From Micrasema longulum (taxonomy: Eukaryota > Arthropoda > Insecta > Trichoptera > Brachycentridae): a DNA stretch of 64,000 nt. The notes below the pieces were generated by a model, which did no database searches, was not told where the DNA came from, and worked only from the letters and a program-made list of their open reading frames with translations. The position numbers and the translations under genes are program-made. This document shows, one piece after another, positions 11,172-22,400 of the stretch (positions are counted from its first letter, which is position 1; the number at the start of each line of letters is the position of its first letter). The DNA lies in contig JAGVSM010003740.1 in NCBI GenBank assembly GCA_022494885.1, positions 1-64,000 of the forward strand, in the 5' to 3' direction.

Positions 11172-11312
11172 AGACGCTCGAACTTCGACAGTGTATAGCA
11201 GGCATGCTGATGAAGCTACAACTGTCAAATTTGGAGGTTTTAATAATGATACCTTTAACTTTAACTGATAATAAAATATTGATACCTCATACACAATTTC
11301 GAAGTTCGAGCG
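11172..11312. repeat. Small inverted-repeat element
   Basis: GACGCTCGAACTTCGA at about 11172 is mirrored by CGAAGTTCGAGCGCCC ending near 11312. The pair frames about 140 bp. Outside these arms the flanks do not pair. No target-site duplication is clear, so this is a probable MITE of unknown superfamily. Confidence 0.5.
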
Positions 11313-12483
11313 CCCTTAATGAAAAACCATATATACAAAACAGAGTAAATATATATAACTCTGTACAAAATTTTACTATATTACAGAAGTAAGATTGTTA
11401 ACTATGTAAATAAAACTTTTATAAAATTTATATTTGAAATGACAACTTTGTGATTTTCCATGTTAAACAATATGACTAAATATTTTCTATCACTAAATAA
11501 ATTTAATCTGCCAACCGGAAGAACATGACTGTTCCTTTGTTAAGGTGTAAAATATACTAGCACTAAATATTTTTTTTCTACTACAGTACTTTTTCAGTAA
11601 TCCGCCGCTCGGTTATCGGACAACTACTACAATTCTCATGTTAATTCTCTGTTTCCTAAATTTCACTCTCAAGAACAAACACCCTGATGATGATCAAAAA
11701 ATAGATGTACATATTTGTTTTGCATTAAGCTTCCAGAACCAATTATTTATGTTTCTGAATAATTGAGATTCTAGTATTTTCATTTGCTTTTTACATACAT
11801 GTTTCCGTTTTAAATTGTGTTATTATTTTTGTAAATTGTTTGTAACCTCAGTATATTAATAAATAAATAATCCACCGTGATTTTTACTAGTTGAAAGCAC
11901 AAAGTCGGTCTTTATAATTCGCTGGAATTCTGAATTCTAAATTTAGTAGTGAGTAAATTTATTTAGTGATTCGACAAAAACATGCAACCATTTTTGAAAA
12001 TTTTATTGTTTATTTCAAAGGAATGCAATTCTTAACACATTCCTGTATTTCTATAGTTAAGATTGTGAAATATCATGATCAAATATAATAAGAATAAAAA
12101 AAAGGCTTTAATAGAAAAAGAATTACATCACAGGGCTTTATTTTATACAAATATTGTAGTTATTGCAAAAAATACATGAAACTTGTGCATTCTTACAAAT
12201 ATGAGATTTTACTACGAAAATAAACTCGTTTTGCAGTCAAGAAATCAAGATAATTTGTCCATATTTTATGAACTAATAAACAAATATATTGAAGAGAGAT
12301 TCACAAAATAATATCAAATACTTTCTAGTATTTTGATCCTTAAAAAACAATTACAAGTCTTTTAAATATTCGGGGCAATCAAATATTTAGAAGACTTGAA
12401 TTGTATGTGTATCGCTCGACCCAGATATGAATCAAATCAGCATTTGCACGTGATAATATTAATTTGAAACTGCATCAAGAAAT
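11313..12483. other. AT-rich stretch, no gene supported
   Basis: No motif-bearing frame on either strand. An ATAAATAAATAA tract near 11858 looks like a LINE tail without an identifiable body. Confidence 0.35.
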
Positions 12484-12765
12484 GAATGAAAAAAGTTAAT
12501 GCCATGAACCAGTTAGAAGCATTCAAAATGTGGTTGTACCGCAGAATGTTTCGCATATCATGGACCGAGATGTCGACGAACTCAGAGGTCTTACGAAGAG
12601 TCAATACCAATAGAGAACCAATCCAACATTAAAAAAATTCAATCCTTACAAACCTCAGCTCTTAAATTAATTAACAGATTACCAAGAATTGATAAGGAAG
12701 AGGTCCCGAACTTTTTAAAAAGCAAGGGTGCCTGTCCGTAAATGCTATTCTATGGCTCAAATTTG
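12484..12765 (+). mobile_element. RTE-like LINE fragment followed by a second LINE scrap
   Basis: The plus strand reads LEAFKMWLYRRMFRISWTE, the E(A/F)FEMW.YRRMLRISWT signature in the C-terminal part of RTE-like and related LINE polymerases. A second short piece at 12620-12710 reads IQSLQTSALKLINRLPRID, like the post-RT tail of a Jockey element. Both are broken. Confidence 0.65.
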
Positions 12766-13185
12766 TTACTAGATACCGATTTGATAGTAACTACCAGAAA
12801 AGGCATTTACATTCATATAATACGATAATAGATTTACTACATTTTGAGATAATATATATTTTTTTTTTAAATGACTTTTTGGAAAAATTTTATTAGGATT
12901 TTTTAAAACTAACCATGAGGAATCTTCCTCTGAAGTTTCGCGATCTGGCCCTGAAAAACCGTGTATAAGACTTTTTGAAAAAACAAAACAAATAAATTGC
13001 TAATTGTTTACTAACCTCCTCTGTTTTTACATTTCTCACTGAAATGGCAACTCTGCTCACAACTAAATTTGAACGCGTACATACATGCGTTGAAACTAGA
13101 CATAACTGTTAACTGCGTGAATATTTTCATAAGACAACTTAATATGACAATGCTGTTTTATTCAATAAAGGGTAAAGTGATCTAT
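12766..13185. other. AT-rich stretch, nothing recognised
   Basis: No supported gene or repeat. Confidence 0.3.
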
Positions 13186-13187
13186 TA

Positions 13188-13335
13188 AAGTTCGCTAGCT
13201 TAATGGTTGGCACTTTTGTGGCTGTAACGCATGTGGTCCAGGGTTCAATCCCCAATATACTTGACATTAAATGTCTGACCGGTGTCCGATGCGCAGGTCT
13301 GATCATATAAACAGCTTCCGCGTACTGAATAATCG
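13188..13335 (+). repeat. tRNA-derived SINE
   Basis: TAGCTTAATGGTTGGCAC (A-box-like) is followed by CAGGGTTCAATCCCC (B box) and a body with TGTCTGACCGGTGTCCGATG. The head sequence differs from the GGCCTCGTGGTGTAGTGG SINEs, so it is likely a separate family. Confidence 0.55.
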
Positions 13336-13699
13336 ATCATTAATGATTTATTTGTTCAATAAGGCAAGTCTCAGTAGTAAAAATTTCATCAAATATCAAG
13401 GCAAATTTTATTGAATTTTAGAAAAATTTTAATAACTATTTAGGCAAACATTATTATGATTATTAAATATTATAAAAATTTGGGTAACATCATTAGAATT
13501 TTGTAAAAAGTCATTAGAATTTGGACATTTTAATTAAAATTTAACAAATGGAACAATTCTCCTTGTGGAGTCCTTCCAGAAGTGCCTTCTAGAAGAAGGA
13601 CACGGTGTTTGACATTCTATCATTAAAAAAACAGCATTACAAATAATATTAAGTTATTATATAAACTGTTATACATAGAAAAAATATTATTTAATTTCT

Positions 13700-14027
13700 T
13701 TAACCCATTGCAACACAAAGCTGGTGAATTGCCGGCCAAGGTCAATTTGTCACTGACTCATAAAACCGGCGATTCGCCGGTTTGTCTTGAAGTGATTTTT
13801 TTTACAATAAAACTGAATGACAATAACTTTATTTATAAAAATGACATAAATAAGTATATTTCGGTTACTGATTTCATAATAAAATGTAATAATCACAATT
13901 TACTTCACATTATTTATGACAAAATATTAATTTAGTCTTAATGTTATTGTTAAAAAAATGTGTCTAAATTAAATAGTGTGTTGTATGAACTAATTATGTC
14001 ATCTTTATTACTGGTGCAATGGGTTAA
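13700..14027. mobile_element. piggyBac-like MITE (TTAA target)
   Basis: Inverted ends CCCATTGCAACACAAAGCTGG (from 13704) and, read inward on the other strand, CCCATTGCACCAGTAATAAAG (from 14023) frame 320 bp. A TTAA lies on each side (13700-13703 and 14024-14027), the duplication made by piggyBac-superfamily transposases. Just inside the left end is a short GCCGGC…GCCGG palindromic block. No transposase is encoded, so the element is non-autonomous. Confidence 0.8.
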
Positions 14028-14135
14028 TATGTCATCAAAAACACAAAAACAGATAAAATTTTATTAAAACTGAAATATTGGAGTAGAAAATTTTAGTCCA
14101 TTTTAAAATACAAGGTATTTCCAAATCTGGAAGTT

Positions 14136-14275
14136 AGTGCTTGGCCATAGTGGTGAAGCGTATGAGGCGCGATGCGGGTGCGGTGAACTTAAACATATGG
14201 TAAACAAGTGTAGTGTCCATAGTGAGCGCGCGGGCGCGGTACGCGGCAAAGGCTTTGCCACTATGACCAAGCACT
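14136..14275. mobile_element. GC-rich 140-bp MITE
   Basis: Terminal repeats AGTGCTTGGCCATAGTGGTG and (other strand) AGTGCTTGGTCATAGTGGCA pair nearly perfectly. The interior is GC-rich (GAGCGCGCGGGCGCGGTACG), in sharp contrast to the flanks. No clear target duplication; the superfamily is undetermined. Open frames crossing it are palindrome artefacts. Confidence 0.75.
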
Positions 14276-15236
14276 GAGATCCATTTGCGTTTCCCATTCG
14301 CAGCACCATGGAGTGTATCCGACAATCAGCCAACTCATAATGACGTCAACTCCTCAATAGGTCAGGGAGAGTACCACGCATGTGTGAAATGTGATCGCAG
14401 CGATGTGATGGCGAGAAATACAAATGGAATTCACTTTTCTGATATAGTTCAAATCTTATAGTTTTACAAAATAAAAATAAAAACATAGCATCTGCAGCCA
14501 TTTTGTCACTAGATCTAAAAATAATGATAACATAAAATATAACTTAACTAATAATATGGTATATTACAAAATTGAGTCAAATATGTAAGACTTTAGCGAC
14601 ATCTATGTTTATAAAATTAAATCGATTCAACCCAAGATTCAATCGAACCGCTTAAAAATATTACAATTGCAACGTCTCGTCAAAAGATGGCATTCAAATG
14701 CATGTTGATACATCTGGATATTTAAAAAAATAAAACTAATTTTAGTGTGTGACAGTTATATCGACTTGATTGGGCATTATTAAGCAGATAAATAACTGAC
14801 ACATATTAAAGTTAAGCATAAATAAGTATGCTATTGTTCAGAGAAAAAATAAATTCTTTCAGTGAAATCCAGAACGATTTTTTTTTAGATTTGACTCTAA
14901 AATAACAGTATTTTTACTTTTTTTTGTGTGTTTAAATACGTGATACATATCATTGTGATCGTAGAACAACGACGGATGTGCGAAAAATGTGTGTTGACTT
15001 TCTTTTATATTTGAGCATGAAAAGGTTTTATATTCCAGGTTTGAAATAAACAAAATATATATAACTAACCTAAGTATCAAACGATATACTTTTTTACTTA
15101 TCAAGTTATGATGTAAAGTGTAAAAAAAATAATTTAAGCCGCTCCCGTGTAGTTACAGTTAAAGAAAATCCCATGCGTCGTTGTTCTACAATCATAATAT
15201 GTTTAAATTAGATAACAATCCTCCATGAAAAATAAA
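14276..15236. other. AT-rich stretch, no gene supported
   Basis: Contains an 81-codon AT-rich minus-strand frame (14859-15104) with no recognisable feature. Nothing else is identified. Confidence 0.35.
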
Positions 15237-15530
15237 ATTGGGGCATTTGAAATGCGGTTGTACAGGAGAATGCTGGGTATCTCATGGGTAAGAAAGGGTA
15301 CTAAATATAATGGAAAAAGACCAAGAAGTGTTACCTGCTGTCAAAAGGCAAAAGTTTGCATAGTTTGGGAAAAATATTCCTTTCTAAAAGTAAAGTAAAA
15401 GGGAAGATAAAGGATGGATGGGGTATGGGGCGGCGTAAAAGAGCATCATGGCTCAGAATCTTCGGCAGTGGTTTCAAATCCAGTTGCAGAAATGCTCGTC
15501 AGAATGGCCTAGGATAAAGTTTAGTATACA
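15237..15530 (+). mobile_element. RTE-like LINE C-terminal fragment
   Basis: The plus strand reads AFEMRLYRRMLGISW and then GKIKDGWGMGRRKRASWL, the E(A)FE.W.YRRML.ISW and G.I.G.R..GR…SWL landmarks of RTE-group LINE C-termini. Frameshifts separate the blocks. Same group as 12484 but a different copy. Confidence 0.7.
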
Positions 15531-15669
15531 TCAAAATAAGTTTCACTGCACGATGAAGTGAATAAGTTTGTGAGTATTTTTGCTTCGAACTATTGTTAAG
15601 CATTATTTATGAGTAATTAAATCAGAGTTATCAGAGAATATTAGGCGTAATTTGGTTGGATTTCATAAC

Positions 15670-16011
15670 TTAAATTGATGTCCAAGAAAGGACGCAGCGG
15701 CCTCCTATAACAAGCGTTTTGAGGATGCGGCTCTGGACCTGCCTTGAATAACAGGATAACCTAAACATAATTTGCCTCTTCTTTACTCCCGCCGTCCTGG
15801 AAGGCTGTCGAAGATGATTTTTAGCTTTATTGGGGTGCTGGCTAGCGATATAGTTTCTGAAGGCGTCTGATGATGTCAATAAGAAGAATAAAAGCCATAT
15901 TATTATAAGGGTTAAATGTTCAAGCCAGAAATCGATAAAGGACACATCAGGAACTATATGATACTGGGGCTTAAGTACCAGCAAGGCCACTAATCCTATT
16001 AAAACAGTCAA
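15670..16011 (-). other. Hypothetical 113-codon frame downstream of GCH1
   Basis: The minus-strand open frame begins 354 bp after the GCH1 stop. It has two hydrophobic stretches (MTVLIGLVALLVL near residues 1-13; LTLIIIWLLFFLL near residues 34-46) followed by a basic, polar tail rich in Arg/Lys/Gln. I do not recognise it. Position and strand make GCH1 3' untranslated sequence the simplest explanation; a minus-strand AATAAA lies inside it at about 15822-15827. A real small membrane protein is possible but unsupported by any motif. Confidence 0.25.
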
Positions 16012-16365
16012 TGGTGAAGTACTAACAGCACAAAGATATTAATTTTGGTATCAAAGGTTGACCGGGCAGTAAAAATCTGGACGGCTTCCTCAATTTGATG
16101 AAGGCATATTGAAATTCTTGTTCAATCGTAAAGACTCAAATCCACACGGTTAACTGTGCAAGAGAATGGGAATTTGATGAGAAAATGAGCAATTTCTTTA
16201 TGGTCCTCTCTTGTATCTGATACAGGCACACCAACAAAACTGGTCGTCAAATTTCAAATAGAAAAAATACATTTTTTTTCTGGAAGCACAGATTCACCTA
16301 GGATAGAATGAATTTTGGAGGAAACATGGATTAGGATAGATTTCGGGGAATTTCGGTTAGTTGAA
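16012..16365 (-). other. Probable GCH1 3' untranslated region
   Basis: The sequence follows the GCH1 stop on the transcribed strand. No repeat or motif is recognised and no AATAAA is seen before about 15827, so the 3' UTR may be about 0.5 kb. Confidence 0.4.
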
Positions 16366-16495
16366 TTATTTAGAATGGACGAGGTTTAGGAACTCTTCTC
16401 GTGTCTTAGGATCGTCTCTGAACACGCCCAGCATCGTAGACGTCACCGTCTTGCTGTTGATTTTCTGAACGCCCCTCATCACCATGCACATGTGT
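16366..16495 (-). CDS. GCH1: GCH1 exon 6 (C-terminus and stop)
   Basis: Acceptor TTTCAG|ACACATG at 16495. It completes Val281 and reads [19 protein letters not shown], then [22 protein letters not shown] and TAA at 16366-16368. Cys284 is the third zinc ligand; RGVQK and the TS.MLG.F segment are universal in the family and line the active site. The ending matches the usual GCH1 C-terminus. Confidence 0.96.
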
Positions 16496-19400
16496 CTGAA
16501 ACGAAAAATTGTACAATTAATTGTGTATCCACCGAGGTGCTCTACCATTTCAATTTCAATTTCAATTTATTTATTTTAAAAACGTTTATGTACATAACAA
16601 AAAAATTCAATGCATACATAAAACGAAAAAATGAACACTAAAATTTAAATATACAAAAATGGTAAAAATAAAAAATACCCAGCAATTATAGAGAAAGAAT
16701 GCAATCCTCTCTGAACTTTTTTTCACTAATATGAAAGATGTCAATATCCGAAGAGATACGGTTGAGTAAAGACATTGCTCTTCCTACTGGCATTACCATC
16801 GGCAGGTTGGTTCTGCAAGCAGGAAGATAAAACAGCTTAAGCTGTCTATGTCTAAGGTAGTCATTAGGAACATAAAGAAAAATACTCTCCGTTATACCTA
16901 TGTTGATCGTAATACCACGGATCAATCGGAAAAAATACATAAGCAAGTATGCATTTCTTCTTTTCTCCAAACATTGTAGCCAAGCATTCCCAGTATGAAG
17001 CCAGACGGGTACAACCACGGATAATATCCGCACTCCCTTAAGTAAAGATACCTCAGAAATTTTTTCTGAACCATCTCCAGCATAAGAGAGTACTTCAATT
17101 CGTGGGGCCATCTAATGGTCAGCGCATTTTTCTCCATGCAAGAGGTCTCGGCTTCGATTCCCGACACGGTTGACATGAAAGATGTTTTACACTAGAATAT
17201 TTCATAGTCCCTGGAGTTGACACCTTTTATTTATTTTTTAATTTGTTATATTTTTTTCTTTACATTTTACAATAGGTATACATAAGTTACAAATTGCTAT
17301 TAAATAAAAACAAAAAAAACCCACAAAGGTATGGCCTGTGTGAGGGTACACATTTTATTTAAAATTTTAAAAAGGCAGGAAGAATATGATAGACATCAAA
17401 AAATAAAAATTAAGGTGATTCTAAACGAAAATAAGAAACTAATTATTCATAGATGGCACTTTTATCATTTTTTAAGTTTTTTTTCTATGGAAATTTTACA
17501 AAACTTGGTTTGCGCAAACTTTACACTATATTGATTTTAACAAATATTATAACAATATAATCACAAAATTTATAATATAATTTTCACAAAATGGTGTATG
17601 AAACAAAAAATAACTTATCTTATTTTTCGCAAACCAAGTTTTGTAAAATTTCCATTGAAAATAAACGTAAAAATGGCCGTTTTCAATAAAATAATATTAT
17701 AGCGCCATTTACAAATAATTAGTTTCATATTTTCATTTAGAATCACCATAAGTGCTAATATTATTTTTTTCCCAACTAACTCTCTCTCATACCTGGGCTG
17801 GTATTCTGAACGGAATTGCGCACAAAGAGTTGCTCTGTTAGCGTATATTTAGTACGTAAATACGGGTTTAAAATGCGTTTTTTATGCGAGCTTTTGCGTT
17901 CAGAATATCACCCCTGGGATGATATTCCAAACGCTCTCGCAGCCGTAAAAAACACATTTAGGCGGCCTCCGTGGTGTAGTGGTCAACACGCTTGACTCAC
18001 GTGCGGATGGTTCCGGGTTCAATTCCCGGTGAGAACACAAAAAAATAAAATGTGATTTTTCTCAAGCCTGGGTTTTCTGAGATATATTTCACCACTGTAA
18101 TTAGGCCCAATGGCCTGTTGTGGTGCAAAAAAAAAATTATCTCGCGCATTTACATACAAAACATGCGAGATAAAAGTGTTTTCTACGGCCGCGAGAGCGG
18201 TTCAGAATAGCAGCGCTGGGGTGCTATTCTGAATCTTCTAGAGAGTGATTGATTTGAGGATTTTTATTTTTTGCATGCGTACACTTTGCTTCATATCTGT
18301 CCACACTGATGATTAAATGTCAAATAAATATGAACACGTGAAACCAAACATGATAATTCTCATAAATAAGCGACCTCAAGCATTACCCAAAACACTTTAT
18401 AAGGTTGAATTGACCAAACTGGATTAGTTTTTTAAACAGTTTGTCCATCATAATAACAAAATAAATAAAACAACTTTGTTTTTAACCACTAATCAGTGTG
18501 GCCATTAGAGAGACTATCACCCCCCCTCACTTCTGTTCAATGTACTTCATAGTCCTAACAATCCTATATACCTCCGTGAAAAATTTAAACGCTTATCAGT
18601 TCATGATTTATCTCTTTGTTCTAATTCTCAAAGCACTCTCTTAATACCCATCCACAATTCCTCTTTCTTCTCTAACTCATATAGTGTCCATGCGGCTCGA
18701 CTGTGGAATCATCTCCCATCCACCATCAGAGATGTTACTACATTATCTCTGTTTAAATCATGTCTGAAGAAACATCTCCTTTCTCTTCCTCAATCTCTCC
18801 TCCTTTCCTGTTTACTCTTTTTTTCAGGTGTCACATTAAATAATAGAAAATAAGGTCTTTCAAAAACGATTGTTTCGTAAGTTGGTAATAAATTTTGTCA
18901 CAGAAGTTCACGCGTAATGCATTCATTTTAATGTTGGTAATGCCACAGGCCTCAGATAGAGATGTAAGGAGAGTTGTCTGTGCATATTATCTTAAGCCCC
19001 CCCCTTGCCCACTCCACACTCCAGTTCCAGGCACTGACAGATGAAAGTGAAAACGGAATACATCTTACATCTCGAATTTCTTTTATTATTTTATGGTTTT
19101 CGACCTCTTCTAAATTAAATCAATTTTTCATGTAAATTATAAATCACAACTCGTAGCGTTTGATAAGTGACAGGACGCCGTAAATGTAAACAAACGACAC
19201 ATAGAAAAAGAAAGCTATCTACTCTATAAAATTCATAGACTGATGAAAAATAATCCGATGACGTCACAAAACATCCGAAGACGTCATACTTGATGACGTC
19301 ATGAATTGTTTGTTTTTGGCATCATTCAAATTACTAGAATTTAATCCTTTATATCTCTCTTATTTCTTAACAGATTTTAATAAGAATAGTACAGATTGGC

Positions 19401-22400
19401 TTGTGATTTTTAGATTGATTTATTATCTAATAAAAAATCCATGATAATTCCCCATTGCCCCCCTGATCAAGCTATGTTCTGACAAAGACCGTGGATGCAA
19501 TATGCTTAATTGGGGAGTCAATATAGATGATGTTATAGTTTCAAGAACTTACACTCCTTCGACGACCACAGCAACGCCGACTGGTTGGACCGCCTTGGTG
19601 ACAGCTATGGCGATCTGCTTCGTGAGCCTCTCCTGGACTTGCAGACGCCGCGAGAATATCTCCACAATCCTGTTACATTCACAACAATACGTTATTCCTA
19701 TTCTGAAAAATAGGGATCAGCACAATATAAGCTTCTGACGTCACTGTGACCTGTGTAAAGTCTGTTCATTATTACAAGAATTTCCAAATAAACAAACCAG
19801 CCGCGTGATATCCGACGGAGAATAGCCTATTTCACACATATCATCTTGATCAAAACGGCATGGTAAAATTATAGTGGATTAACATTTATTTCATTCGTTT
19901 GTACCTATTTAATTATTTTTTGTTTATTAAGAAAAACAATAACAGTGTTATTTATTATATTATATTTATAATGTACTAGAACATAAAATAAAAACAATAT
20001 AAATGAATGCCTCGACACGGGTTATGCCCAGTGAGGTGTTTATATAGAAAAGAAAAAATATAGGTTAAGCATTCAAAAGGTTATAAATTAATTTGTAAAA
20101 AATTTCTTAATATTGTTCTTTATTTACTATTTTTTTTTCTCATATATCTCTATAATAATGTATAAACTTATGTGAATGCATATGTATGTGTATGTATGTG
20201 TATGTGTATGTATGTATATGTACATGCATGTATGTATATGTGTGTGTGTAAGTATGCATGTGCGTGTGTATGTATGTGTGTATGTTTTCATATGTAAATT
20301 TATTAAATATTTTTACCTATATACCTATGTGTGTTGGTACATTTTCTTATTTTTACTTATTATTGTATCTTTTAGTTTTCCTTATGTTATCTTTAATTTT
20401 AACTAAATTTACATACTTATGTTTCACTGCTGCACTTGAATGTAATTTCTAATATATGTAAAAGCCCGTAGGGCGTGTAAATTAATAAATAAATAAATTA
20501 AATAATGTTTTATGTGTGAAATAAATAAAAATTTAAAAACTTTCTTTGGTTAAATGTTTTTCAATCTTTGGAAAACATAAAATAAATATCTGATTTTGTC
20601 TGTTAGTTTAGCTATTTCAATTTCTATTTTCAATTTTATTTATTTATTATATGTACATTACAAAATGGAATATCTTAATTCATACATATAGAAATAATTA
20701 AAATAATTAGGTAAAATTAGGTATATATAAAAAAAATAACACATAAGTATACATAATATCCAGAGAATAATATATTAAAAAAGTAAGAGAATCTTGTAAC
20801 GAAAAACTCCCTCAGAAACGTGAAAAATGTCAATGTCCAAAGTGATATTGTTCAACATAGAGATAGCCCTTCCAGCAGTGGCGTCTTTGATACCAAATTT
20901 CCAGTGAAGCTCAGATTTTAAGGATAAGTATAATATGCGTAAATGTTAAGTAAATAACACAGTACGGACCATGTTTGTAGGCATCTTTGAGCATTTTTAT
21001 ATTGGTTGCTCGTTTTTTATCTTCACAATGTGTTGATATAATGCAAATTAAAATACACATTAGGTGCTGGTGAATAGCAATGATTTCTTAGTGAGGCTCT
21101 GCCTCACTTGCTTCATATGTTCCTTCGTCCCTGCCTTCCAACAGGCATAACCATTGGCAGGTTGGTATATTGGAATGTGAAACAGTCTATGCTGACGCTG
21201 TCTATGACATAAAAGCTAATGCTCCGCATAATTTCAGGGTTGTCAATAATACCGCGCAACAATCGAAAGAAGTGCGTAGTTAAATACACATTCCTTCTGG
21301 TCTTCAAGCTGCTGTAACCGAGCATACCCTAGAGGAACTCGGTGGGATAGAGCCATGGATAATATCGGCACTCCCTCGTGTAGAGAAACCGAAGAAATAT
21401 ACTATAACAGTAAGGTAAAATTACCTGGCGAGTTTGCTGAGACCCAAGATCTTCTTGCAGGGCAGGTACCCTATGGACACTTTGCCGTAGAATGGCACGA
21501 GGTGGTGCTCGCACATGGAGAACATCTCAATGTCCTTAACAACCACCATCTCGTCGTGATCTTCATCGAAGACTGCGTCGTTTAGCACCTCTGCGAAAAA
21601 AAGCAACGATGTTAAAACTGTGACAGAAATTTGACGATGAGTTTTGAGGGTGTGGTAATCCAGCATCCCTGCTGGAAAAAATCATTCAACATGCACATCG
21701 GATTAAAACTCATTTTCTCCTGTCATCTCTAACTGTGGTAGGAGCTCCCTGCATAAATAAACAAAAAGCTTTTATTTATTACTGTTTTTTGTTTTAGTCT
21801 TCCTGACGTCATTGCGACCTGAGTGGATCTATCGTGACGGGTCCCCGTAAGTTAGTTCTCGTTCTCTAGGCCCAGTAGCTCAATCACAAATAACTATCGA
21901 CGTGCTAATAAGCGACGAGATAAAAATTTCTCACCATGGTTGTTTATCGTATTCGCGATCACAATGGAACATCCGTGAACACCAATATGTAATCTCAAAA
22001 TATTTACGTTTCGCGACATATAATCCTGCTGCGCAATCACATATTTGAATTTCACCGGTGTAAATATGGAAAATATTCCGAAACTGCTATTTTAATTTAT
22101 TTATCGTGTTATTTATTGCATTAAGCCGGCAATTGGCAAGCCAAATGTCAAGAAAACCAGTCGCCATTGTAATTGTAATTTATTTTTCACTTTTTTGTAT
22201 TAGATACTCTTTCTTCACGAATCTCACCCGCATAAATAAAGATTTCAGCTTTTTAACTTCACAAACATCAACAGATGAAAGAATTGAAGGAATATAGATG
22301 TTCAAATATGGTCAGAATGGTAAATGTTACACAGTGTGTAAAGTGGTCACTTAAACCAGCCAATGACATGTCATAAGCCCTGTAGATGCCTAGACTTCTA

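Noticed and set aside
14103..14333. Two overlapping minus-strand frames
   Set aside because: They cover the palindromic 140-bp MITE, whose GC-rich arms avoid stops by chance.
20176..20452. Cys/Val-rich open frames
   Set aside because: Produced by a TATG/TGTG microsatellite.
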